Position numbers and translations under genes: made by a program. The notes beneath the pieces are model-generated. The model saw only the letters and a program-made list of their open reading frames with translations. It was not told where the DNA came from and made no database searches. Shown here piece by piece: positions 1 through 11,500 of a stretch of 64,000 nt of DNA. The number at the start of each line of letters is the position of its first letter. Positions within the stretch are counted from its first letter, which is position 1. The stretch comes from Patagioenas fasciata (Eukaryota > Chordata > Aves > Columbiformes > Columbidae), in assembly GCF_037038585.1 (NCBI RefSeq), contig NC_092526.1:35477501-35541500 (forward strand). The letters run 5' to 3'.

Positions 1-2035
1 GCATCAGCTCCAGATGACACAAAGAGAGTAAACAAATCTACTTCAAAGAAAAATTGTGCTGAGCAGGAGCTGTCTGTTCCTAAAAGCTTTGAAAACTGGC
101 ATTGTGTTCTTGCTGGGAAGGCACTAAAGCACAAAGATTTCTGTCCCTTGCAGTAACTATCCCCTTGTGCACACAGGCATTATGGCTTTTGGTCACAGGC
201 CACATGGGCCCATGGACTAATGTGCCTTTTTGCTCTGTATGAAACCTCATGCTGGCCAGCAGTCCAATGCAATGCTTTGCAGCTCAGGGAGCTCATTAAA
301 TCTAGTCCCGTTAAATCTGTGAGGGCAATGCAACAGCTATAAAGGTGCTATGGTCTGTCTTGTTCTATCATCAGGCCCAGCAACAAGAAACGGAGATGTA
401 TATGACTGCTCCCCCCGCATAAAGCGTCTGTAGCTGGATGCAGTTGTAGATTGGGGTTAGAAACAAAGTAATGTTCTGCTTGAACAGGAGCCCATTGAAG
501 TGTGTTGGATCTGCTCCATTGTCCCAGGGAACGTGGGATGCTTGCAAACTCAGCATAAGCATCTCCTGAAGAGTGGGAGATAGGTAAGCAAGCCCACCTC
601 AGAAAGCCCTGCCTGAGCCCATCCCAACCCTAGAAAGCCTTTGACGAAGGTCAGGGAGCACAGACCAAGCCAAGAGCTTGGAGCTCCACCTCACCCCATT
701 GTCTGGCTTCCAGATCTGGTCCCTTTGACTCAAGGAGGGCTAAACAGACATCGAGTCAGGTTTCAAGAGCAGCAGCCAATTCATTCCAGGGGATGTTTCT
801 TAGCCCTGGGTCTGCCTTGTCTAATGGCATGAGAACTGCAGGCAGGAGGAGCTGGCAGTGCTGGCCAGCACTGGTGGCTGCTGAAAATCCCATCGATTCC
901 TTTCCCCTTTTGATCTTTCACCAGGCAAGGGAAACAGGTTTGATTTGCAGATCGTGCCTGTCTCCCCCACATTGCTTGAGCCCAAATAATAACACAGGAA
1001 ATTGTGTTTGCAGCCAGATTCTGGTGTCTGTGGACTGATATCCTGCCAGGGGGCAGCAGGAAAGCTAGATGGATTACCACCATTTCCCTCTGGCACTGGG
1101 GGACTCAAAAACCTGTGCTCAGAAGCCAAGAGCATCTGAAACGCTCAGAGCGCGGCTCTTCTCCAAGGTGTCAATGCGATGAGCTGCTATGGCCGTTCTC
1201 CTGTGAGCATTGCCCTGGGAGGAGGTTGGGTTGAGCGTGAACCACTTTCCTTGCAGACCTTTTGCGTGTGTGCGTGCACGTTTCCATGCACCTTCTCCTC
1301 CCTTTGCACTCCCAGAGTTTCTGCGTGGGTGCCTAACGTGTCCTCTGCTCCTTTGAGGGTGCAGCTTTGGGCACTGCATTTGAAGCTCCCTGGTGGCGTT
1401 TAAGCAAAACAGCTGCTTTTTGCTCAGACCCTGCAGGCCTGGCTGTTTCTCAGTGGTGTTTTCTTAAGCGATTGTCTTTCTGCTGCGGCTCTGTCCGCCC
1501 TCACACAGGCTCTTTTCTCCCTCAGGCTTGCAGCAACCTGATGAAAGACCCCAGGAACTGTGCTGCGGGGAAAAAAAACCAAAAGAAACAAACAAACAAA
1601 CCCACAAACAAAAAACCAGAACAAAACAAATATAAAAACACACACACACAAAAAAAAAAAAAAAAACCAAACAAACAAAAAACCCCAAACAAACAAACCA
1701 GAAGAATATGATAACATAAAACCTTCTGTGCAGCTTTTAGCCATATTTAGCCTAAGGAAAGAAATGCTGTCCGCTCCACCAGCTTTCCAACACTCGGCAG
1801 CCCTCCTGCAGAGGTGCAGGTGGCAGCCAATTTCAAAATCGTTGTCACCATTCTTGATAAAAGGTATTTATGTGTTTCTGAACGAATGTATTAAAAAACA
1901 TGAGACACTCCCACTGGAACTGGTCAGCAATAGGGGTAACCCAAGGATTGCTGTCTGCTTTAAGACTTGCTTTTGAGTAGTCAGATCCAGATTACCTAGT
2001 TCTGGGGGCAGCACGGTAAGACGATTTCCCTGGAT
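1..2035. other. Upstream flank of ASB1, no gene seen
   Basis: Ordinary AT/GC-balanced sequence with only short open frames on both strands. None resembles a known protein and none has convincing splice sites around it. In mammals the next gene upstream of ASB1 is TRAF3IP1; I see no recognisable exon of it here. The one notable element is the A-rich tract at 1570-1702, listed separately. Confidence 0.6.
1570..1702. repeat. A-rich low-complexity tract (AAAC / CA / poly-A)
   Basis: About 130 bases almost free of T on the + strand. It starts with an A8 run, continues with AAAC-type units, a short (CA)n stretch and a long A run, and ends with further AAAC units. Open frames crossing it (lysine/asparagine-rich on +, phenylalanine/valine-rich on -) are composition artefacts. 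Similar AAACC-rich tracts recur at 47.0 and 54.1 kb, and a T/G-rich counterpart at 38.5 kb. Confidence 0.85.
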
Positions 2036-2416
2036 ATGAAGTTCCTTGAGCTGAGTGAGCTCGTCAGTTTCTCACCGTGGGGCTGCACCGGGCAGCGCTG
2101 TAAATTACCAGCCCCATGTCTGCCCGTTGCTGGAGGAAGGAGCCCGCAGGCCGCTCTACCAGCGAGCGGCCCGGCTCCCAGTGCTGAGCGGAAGAAACAC
2201 CTCGAGATTCCCCGCGGGCGGGGGGTGAAGCCCCCGCTCTGCCTCCCCGGCCGGGCTCCGGGCGGAAGGCTCAGGCCGGGCCGCCCACCCGCGGAGGTGC
2301 CGCCGCGGGGCGGGTCTGAAAAACGAAATGCTCCGGCGGCGCCGCGAATCGCTCCGCTGCCGCCGGGGGAAAAACCACCTTAACGCGGAGGCAGGAAGCG
2401 GCCGGGCCGGCAGGCA

Positions 2417-2424
2417 CCAATCAG
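2417..2424 (+). promoter_or_regulatory. CCAAT box (NF-Y type)
   Basis: CCAATCAG matches the preferred NF-Y site and lies about 95 bases upstream of the ASB1 start codon inside the CpG island. Its spacing from the real start site is unknown, because no transcript end can be read here. Confidence 0.5.
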
Positions 2425-2514
2425 GCCGGCCCGGGGAGGGAGGGACGGAGGGCGGTGGCAGCGCCGGCGGCCGGGGGAGCGGAGGCTGAGCCGGCCCGGC
2501 GGTGCGAGGGGCCG

Positions 2515-2575
2515 ATGGCAGAGGGCGGACCCCCCGGCGGCGGGGACGCGCCCGCCGCCTCCAGCGGGCAGGCAG
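2515..2575 (+). CDS. ASB1: ASB1 coding exon 1
   Basis: Begins with ATG in GCCGATGG context (G at +4, C at -3) and encodes residues 1-20 plus the first base of codon 21. The donor is CAG|GTAAC. The peptide is Gly/Pro/Ala-rich and likely disordered. Its length differs slightly from mammals, which accounts for part of the extra length of this protein. Confidence 0.93.
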
Positions 2576-5500
2576 GTAACGTGGGGGGGAGAGCGGCCAG
2601 TGCCGCCGCCGGCACGGGGGCACCTTTCGGGCTCGCCTTGTGCCGGGAGGGGACGGGACAGCCCCCGCCACCCCCGGGCAGGGCTCAGCCCGGCTCCCCC
2701 GCTCTCTCTCCAGCGCAGGTCGTAACCTGAAGGAGTGGCTGCGGGAGCAGTTTTGCGACCACCCCCTCGAGCACTGCGAGGACACCCGGCTGCACGACGC
2801 GGCCTACGTGGGGGACCTGCCCACCCTCAAGAGCTTGCTGCAGGAGGAGAGCTTCCAAAGGTGAGGGGGGCTCTGACACCCCACCCTGCCCGCACCCTCA
2901 CCTCGGCCATCCTCACGGGGGATGAGGGTGTGAGGTCTCGCTTAGAAGATTTTGACTGGGGACTCCCTGGGGCTGCTGAGCCCACACCTATCTAACCTAG
3001 TGGTTAGGAGGTCACGAGAGGCTCTCCTCCCCCTCTGCCGTGGTGGGACCACATCTGGAATATTATGTCCAATTCTGGGCCCCTCAGTTCCAGAAGGACA
3101 GGGAACTGCTGGAGAGAGTCCAGCGCAGGGCAATGGAGATGATGAAGGGAGTGGAGCATCTCCCATGTGAGGAAAGGCTGAGGGAGCTGGAGCTCTTGAG
3201 CTTGGAGGAGACTGAGGAGTGACCTCATAAATGTTTATAAATATGTAGAGGACGAGTGTCATAAGGATGAAGCCAGGCTCTTTTTGGTGACAGCCAATCA
3301 TAAGACAAGAGGTAATGGGTACAAACTGGAACACAAGAGATTCCACTTAAAGATGAGAAGAAACTTCTCAGTGAGGATGGCGGACACTTGAACAGGCTGT
3401 CCAGGGAGGTTGTGGAGTCTCCTTCTCTGCAGACGTTCAAACCCGCCTGGACACCTTCCTGTGTAACCTCATCTGGGTGCTCCTGCTCCAGCAGGGGGAT
3501 TGGACTGGATGAACTTTCGAGGTCCCTTCCTGTTTCTAACATTCTGTGATTCTGTGCGATCTTCCTTAACCTGCTCCTTTTGGAGTTTTCCGGGTTGGGA
3601 GGATGCTCAGCTCGCCCCTGAAATCACCCCCCCGCGGGCTCCCAGGAGACAGATGTCAAGCCAGTTAGCAAGCGTGCGGCGGGCACGCACAGGCTCTGTC
3701 CAGATCAGTGTGGAAATGTAATACCATGAAAATAGGAGCCTACTTGTAATGGGAAAAACATATAAAAGGGATTACAATTGAACATAAACCTGAAACACCC
3801 CATGTTATAAAATCTCCCAGTGTAAGTCTGTGACCACAGGGATAGTTAATTAATTTTCCTGCACCATGGAGAAAACTGCTTGGAGTGCAGAATGTCTCCC
3901 AGCCTCAAAAAAAAGTGGCCTTTCAGCAAAAATGAGAATGAACCAGCCCCTCTTTCTGCCACCTGGGCAGCTGGGGCTCTTCTGTGCCTCAGTCGCCCTT
4001 ATTTTTGTCCCATGCTGTGTGGGAACCCTGTAGCAGTAGGGCCAGGCATCCTTTCTTGCAGGAAACCTAAAGTTTGGCAGGAGGAGGAAGGCTGGACCTG
4101 CAGCACCATCACACAGGTGGCAGAGTGAACAGAGAAGTGACTTCTTTGAATTTGGGGGTAGGGATAGGGATCCCCAAACTGCCAAGGTTAGAGGGAGCAT
4201 TTTGTCATAAGGCTTGACAGCTCAGGGCTTGGTACAGGGTCTATACTCTTCCTAAAATGCGGTTGCAGAAAAAAATTGTGACATCGCTGTCCTAGCAAAC
4301 TCTGTAAATGCCCTGTATAAAAACTGCTTTGTCCTGTACCAGTTATGTGGGCCTGGTTGGAGCGAGCTAGGAGAGCAAATCCACTGCTGCTCTGACTAAA
4401 GAGCACTTTAGCCAGCCTACGTTGGCCTTAAAGAAATCCCTTCTTTTCTGCATGTTCCTGCTAGAATGGTACCTGCAGTGACTCACAGAGAAATTTGGAG
4501 TGAGGTCTGTATATTTATGAAATTTATAGGGCTAACCTGAGATCTGGGTGAGCATAACGACTAATACAGGTTATTTCAGAGGGAATCTAAGCAACCACCA
4601 GTCAGAGACATCTCTTCTGTAAATTGATAAAGGCTCTTATGCCAATACAGCCGTCCAACAAGGATGCTAATGGCCTACTGATGCTGTTCAGTGCAGGATG
4701 GCAGCACCTCCCAAGCTTGCTCTGTGCTGGCAGGGCTGAGTTTCCCTGGATTTGTGTTTATGTCGTCCCATGGTGCCTGGCTAAGTGTGGATTTTGCCAG
4801 CAGTGTGATACAGATGTACGCCTTCGTTTCCATACATTGCTCCCCTCCTCCCATGTCCTTTTGCTGTTTCCTTGCTGCTTTGACAACCTTCTGCCACTCT
4901 TGGAGCAGCTTGAATTAAACAATGGTGATCCCCAGCTTGACCACTTCTGATTTGGGACATCTGCCTTTAAAAAAGGGAGTAGGGAGTATTTTTTTAAAAT
5001 TATTTTTATTGGTAATTTTGACCGAGTTTTGAGGCAAGGTTTGTCCTTCACTGTGCATATGTGCAGCTCCTGACACAGCAGAGCTGCCATAAAACCCATC
5101 TGCCTGACACTCCTCTGACACAGGCTGTAGTTTCTGTAGACAATTGAATTAAACAGTATTCCCTGAAAATAAAACAGTTACAGAACAAATATGAGGCCTT
5201 GGTACTTATTTTAAAAATGTTCTTTAAGCTTCAATGGTTGTTTGCTGCTACCCTTATCTCCAGTCATGCTGAATAAAGCTATAGCTAAATGGAAAGTTAA
5301 ATGTATTCATGAGGTGCTAATGTCTACATCTTATTATTTGCAGTCTGTCAGAGAAAGCAAAAGCAACTACAAATAGCGCTATGCCAGAAACTGATTTATT
5401 GACAAACAGTGTTGCTTCAGCATGCGATGAACTGGGTCATTCCAAAGTGGTTACACTTGTTGACAACAAGAGACTTTGTATTTGAATATGGCATGTCTTT

Positions 5501-8500
5501 TGGTCCACGTGAAAACAAGTTTGAATGTTAAATATTTTCTGACACTTTGGAGTTACTGTTGCTCTTCCCATTTTCTTTAGGTCAACATATTAGGTCAACA
5601 CATAGTTTCTAGCTACCTACATGCAGCGCCTAGTCAGGTTATAGCCAGGAGCTTTTCAGGACTGCTATAAAGCGCCAAAAAGGGGGAGAAAAAAGCTTCA
5701 AGGGAGCTGTTAGTGCTCTCCCAGCATCCTCTTCCGTGGCTGGGGTAGGTGGGGTGGTGCGAGGATGCAGGAGGCACTGTCTGACCCAACGCTTTCCCCC
5801 CACACGATGCCAGCCGGATCAACGAGAAGTCGGTGTGGTGCTGCGGCTGGCTGCCCTGCACGCCGCTGCGCATCGCGGCCACCGCCGGCCACGGGCCCTG
5901 CGTTGACTTCCTCCTCCGCAAAGGGGCCGAGATCGACTTGGTGGACGTGAAAGGGCAGACCGCCCTCTACGTAGCTGTGGTCAACGGGCACCTTGAGTGC
6001 GCCAAGATCCTCCTGGAAGCTGGCGCTGACCCCAACGGCAGCCGGCACCACCGCAGCACCCCTGTGTACCATGCGGCACGCGTTGGCCGGGCAGACATCC
6101 TCCGGGAGCTGATCAGGTGAGAGCTGGGTTCCTGGTGGGGAGAGAAGTTGCTCCACTGCTCTCTCTTATTCCTTTGGGATCTTCTACCCCATGGGGATCG
6201 GAGCATCTGTTCCCTCCTTGCATGCCTTGTGTGTCCATGGGCCAGGCGATGCTGGTGAAGAGATGGGCAGGAGAAAGGGTGGAGAGATGCCCAAAGGGAC
6301 ATCTTTGTCTTTCCCATCTCCTGGCCCTGGTGGCAGGCCTGTGCCCTGTTGTGTGAGTTCCATGCCTGTTCTCCTAAGAAAAAGCCCAAGCGAGGTGTCT
6401 CCATTTCTGAGTCCACCATCCACTATTCAATCAGAGCCACATTTTGCAAAGTATCTTCCCTCCCCTCTGCCTTTACTACCAGCTCCATGCCCCTGATTGA
6501 ATCTGCAAGTGAGGTGGATCTCCCAGTGAACTAAAAATTGTTTGGAAACACCTCTTTCCTTTGCATAGCTCAGCTGCTCTGACCATTTTTAACCCTTGAG
6601 AGGAGTGGTACTTGTTGCCGGCACTGGCCATTGTTGGCTGTCTGGTGTTTGCCCATCACTGGGACACCTTCTGTGCATCTGGTTCTGTTTCTCCTTGCCA
6701 GATACCCGATGCACAGCTCAGTTGAAGGGCTTCTCTGGGACAGGGAGTGATGACCACCAATATGAGGTGATGAATACTCACCTTAGCTGGGCGGTGGGTG
6801 GCTGGAGACCTCCTGCCCCCCAGAAAATTTCCTCTGCAGCACCAGCAGTGAGTGGGCTCAAGGTCTAGCAATAGACTCTGCAGAATTGAACTTCTTCCTC
6901 TGTGGCATGCTGTGATACTTCCTTTCTTCTGAACTGGGAGCTTTTTGTGTAGAGGAACATGCTGAACAACTATATGGGCCATTGACGCCACATAATAAGG
7001 GATCATAAGGGCAAAATACAGGTTGTAGAAATAAATACTAAAAGAGAAGAAGGTATGTTGGGATTCACACAGAAACACTCTCCAAGGAATCCCTTCAGTA
7101 TAACAACCAAGAGGATTTGAATAGAAAAATTTTGAAATACTTGGGGTTTTTCTCCTTTCCTTTTTGCTTGTGAGGAAGTTAATTTTCATGCAAGTGCAGC
7201 TCTAAGGAAGCCAACAAGTAGAAGGGAGGGGAGGCAGTCCCCTCTCCATGCTGCTTTTTCTGCAGACTGAGAGAAGGATGTTCCCTTCACCATGTGCTTG
7301 TTGGTACAAGGTTCAGCTCACACGCTGCATTCCTGAGAATCTCCCCTGACATATCCACTAAGGCAGGGTAAAATGTAGCAAATGGTATTTCAGCAGCACA
7401 TGGAGAGCTGAGGCATTGATTTATGTGTCTACTCCTTGGGATACCTTGCCAGCAATATTAAAAGCAAGATTTTGGAAAACTTTCAGGATTAAAAATTAAC
7501 TGGAGTTTGTCCAGTATATTTTTATTAGACAATGTCTCTCCCAAGGCTGCTAAGCTAATACCAAATTGTCAGATTGCCCAAAATTTCAAATATCTTGGAG
7601 TACAGATTTCACAGATCTGTTCAGAGTTGCTTACTTTACAATGCAGTCTTATGTTACGAAGCTCACTCAGAGATTTTAAAAATGTTGATCTAAAGGATTT
7701 GGCAGGGGGAATAAAATGAGGAAGACACTCTTACTGAGATATGAGGAAATACTTCAGCATATTCAGCTCGAGAGAGGCTCAGTGTCCTGAAAAGAAAGCC
7801 CAGCCCAGCTCAGGCTTACCACAGGTGTCTAAACATCCCTTTTTTTTTTTTTTTTTTTTAATCATAAAGTAGCACAATCAGGATTCCTGAATCCTACCAG
7901 AATTGCTGAACCAGCTAACCAAGCAATAGGTGAAACTGTATCCATTAATAGGAAATATATACATAGCTACGGAATGGTGATCCATTTTTATGAGGCGGCT
8001 GGTGGAAATAGTTATGGTTATATTGCCTGAGTATAGATTGCTTTCCTAACAGCTTGTGATGTAATCATGCTGTGATGGAATCGGACCATTGCATTGTACT
8101 CGCAGTGTAACTGAGCATATTAAAGATGAGAGGACCCTTTTACCACACTAAAATGGTGAAAAGGAGATCTGACAAATCATCTGATGCCTCAGGCGCATGC
8201 CTAACTGTGAAAAAAGCAGAATTTTGTATCTTGCTTTGAGCTAGGGGTTTCCACCGAAGCTTTTGATGACAATAATGGAAAAAAAAGGGACTGAAATGAA
8301 GGGGTATACCTGCTGTCCAGTGAGGACCGTGGCCATAGGAGGCAGTGGCCCTACAACATCCCTACAGAAGTCTCACGGCAGCACAGATTACTTGATCCAA
8401 ATGCTTGTGTAGTTTGATATTAAGAGATTTGTTTATCTACGGCGAACATGTGCCTGTGGAAAACAGACACCTTTACTTATTTAGGCTTCTGTGCTCTAAC

Positions 8501-11500
8501 ATAAGTGATGCAGATTGAGCGAAGTGCTGGGGAAGTCCCCAAGAGATGGACATGTCCCCTTTAGTGTGCAGTGATCCCCGGGCCAGCTGCCTGGCCTGGG
8601 AAGCGAAGCTTGGTCCTGTGGCTGGTGCAAGGACCAGCTCACACTTGGCAACGTTGTTACTGCCTCACTCCATCTTTTCTCTGCATTTCTCCACCCCACC
8701 ACTCTCCTGAGGTCTCAGTCAAGATGTTCATGCTTGGGAGAGCATGTGCATTAGGGTAAAAATACCCTGCATGCCATTTGCAGCTCTTAAATAAGCTTCC
8801 TTGGCCCTTGTTCTGCACATGCTTAATTTAAATGAGACTATTCCTGTCCTCAGAACTGATATATTTGTTTAAGTATTTGGTGGATAGGGACCAGCCCCTC
8901 CTGGGTTCAGCAAGAGCTGTGCTTGCCTTGAGGCAGGATTTATCCTCAGGTGGTTTCCTTATTTGTTTTATTAACTGCAGAAAGGAATATAATGCTATCT
9001 AGGAAGACAGAGAAAACTAGTCCTCTGAATGCTCAGTTTGCAGTTTTGGGAGGGGTACCGGTGGGGAAAGGAACCTTTTATTCCTCTGTGGGGAGAAAGG
9101 ACAGGGCTTCGTTTGTTCTGCAATGCTGCAGTTAAAACTAGCTACTCCTTAGGGGGTTGTGTTGTCTTCCTCCTTCTTCCCCCCGCAAGCTGCACGCAAA
9201 GTAGATGGAGTTAGAGTGTCCCCATTGCTTGGGTGTTAACCAGCCTGGGGGAAATAAGTGCTTATTTCTGCTGTCCCTTCTTTCCTCAGCATTGCCGTTT
9301 TTCAAAAGCATTGCCGTTTTTCAAATTCCATACTTTTTACAGAGAGCAACACTTGGCCTTTTTGCTCCCATTTATTTGGCCCCGTTCTTCACTTCTTAAA
9401 AGAAAAAGAAAACACCAAAAAAAAAAAAAGAGCCAAAGCCAATAAACCCTGTCTTCTGCTTATTCACAACTTAGTGCCATCTGTACTTCCCAAATGAAAT
9501 ATACTGTGGGAGCTGCTCCTGTTTGATGCTGATGTCCATCGAGCAGGGCTTTAGCTGGCTCATGTCCCTTCTCTGTGCCACAGCGAGCCCAAGCCCTTGC
9601 TCTGGCCACAGGGCTTATGGAACAGCTGGGACACTGTGGCACCATGCAGCGAAGATGTGAGGTAGGGGCTTCTCCGTGGGGTAAGGTGAGGCAGGAGCCA
9701 GTTGCAAAAGGCTCGAAAGGTTTGCTGCTGCAGCTCGTGGAAACCTCCTGTTTGTCACTCTCGGAGTGCTGGCCAGTGAGCTGTAATCTCGTGTGTGGTA
9801 TCCAGTATAATATATAACCTGTGAGCAGAGCTGTGCAGGAGGGAGGGTGGAAGGTCTGATGCAATTACTTTGGGTTTTTCCAGTTTCCTGCATGCTCAGA
9901 GTTGGCGGCTACATCCCTTCCGCTGAGCTGAATTAGTGGGGAAGAGGTCGCTTTTTGACTCCTGATGGGATTTCTGATGGGATTTCACCACCCCAGCTCC
10001 TTCAGGAGCAGGATTTTGTCGTATATGTTTCACTGCTGAGTGCAGATTTCTGTTTCCATTTCCCTGCTGTTTGTGACAGTCAGATCGATTGCCGCTGTTG
10101 CTTTCTGGCCTGTTTTATCCTGATGGGGAAGTTATTTCACAGCATCTCCTCAACTGAGCCATTTGGAAACAACCCTGCTCCCTAGCCAGCTCTTTAGCAT
10201 CCAGCATTACGTGGTGCTGGCTCAGGGCTGAGCCGTCCCTTGTGCCAAGGCAATGCTTGGCACATCCCTCAGGAGGGTAAAGAAAAGATGTTCCTCAGCT
10301 GCTGTCTCGCAAGCCTGGGCTATTGTGGGCAGAGAAACAACTTTGCTACTTGAAGATCAGTTCACACTGGTTATGGCATCCCCTCTCAGAAGCCCTGCCA
10401 GGCCCCTCTCAGGGTAGGTACAGGCAGCTTTTGAGAGGTGGGCCCCAGATGTACCAAAGACAGTCAGAGTGCTCATCCTCCACGTGTCCTTCAGCCTCAG
10501 CCCTTGCCATTTTGTCACCCTGGGGTTCAGTTGTGATGCTTTTGCCTTTGTTTCCAAACCTCAGCTCTTCTTTCTCCCCCGCCCAGGTACGGCGCAGACG
10601 TGGATGTGAATCACCACGTCGCTTCCCGGGTCCCCAGCCTCTCCGTGCGGCCCCTCACCACGCTGGTGGTCTGCCCGCTGTACATCAGCGCCGCCTACCA
10701 CAACCTCCAGTGCTTCCAACTGCTGCTTCAGGCAGGAGCCAACCCGGATTTTAACTGCTGTGGGCCCATCAACATCCAAGGCTTCTCCCGGGGCTCCCCG
10801 GTGTGCGTGATGGACGCTGTCCTGCGGCATGGCTGTGAAGCAGCGTTTGTCCACCTCTTGATTGACTTTGGAGCCAATCTGAACCTGGTGAAAGTGGAGG
10901 CCTTGGGAGTTGAATCCACAGGAAGGGTCAAAGTCAACCCTGAGGCTCTGGAGGTGTTCAAAGAAGCAAGGAGTAAGTGGCTTTGAAGAGTTTATTTGGT
11001 TAGTTAGAAGATGCCAAGATGGTAGAGTGTGTGTTACCATCCTCTTTTGGGTCTGTTTGTTCAAGTGCTTTTAGCAAAAAGATAATGTAGGCAGTTTATA
11101 GCTAACTTAAAAGTGTGAAACAATTCTAACACACAGAACAGATAACTGGGATTTAACAAGCTGTTAAGCTGAGCGTTAATGACTTCACCACCCCTGATAC
11201 ACCTCCCCAGGAGGCGTTACTGGCCAGGCAGGCATCAGGCAGGAGAGGACTGAGGGGCTGGCTTCTGCGGCTCCCTGGCACGGATACTCAGGGCTGCCGA
11301 GCTGCCGCCTCCAGCTCTGTCAACACCCATCACTCAACTCAACGGCTTCCCCATAAGCCTCCAGCTACACTCCCTGTTTCTCTCCAGTTGCGTTTTGTGT
11401 GTTTGTGTGGTGCTTTCCCTCTTGAGTCCTTCAGCCACCAACGATGTCTATCAGCAGCCTGACCTCAGTAACTTTACATTTTTTTAATCTTTCTCCCAGC

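Larger units (their letters stand above)
2060..2760. promoter_or_regulatory. CpG island over the ASB1 promoter, exon 1 and intron 1
   Basis: GC content and CpG density rise abruptly here compared with both flanks. The block covers the presumed 5' UTR, the start codon at 2515, the short first intron and the start of exon 2. A GC box (GGGGCGGG, 2307-2314) and a CCAAT box (2417-2424) lie upstream of the ATG, and I see no TATA box at a suitable distance. This is the usual design of a broadly expressed vertebrate promoter with dispersed start sites. The exact transcription start cannot be read from the sequence. Confidence 0.85.

Noticed and set aside
2156..2785. 209-residue minus-strand open frame across the ASB1 promoter
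   Set aside because: A GC-rich CpG island depletes stop codons on both strands. The Arg/Pro-rich product is a shadow of the island and of ASB1 exons 1-2.
3040..3222. Short + frame resembling reverse transcriptase, considered as a gene
   Set aside because: It is the decayed end of CR1 ORF2 within a truncated retrotransposon fragment, not a host gene.
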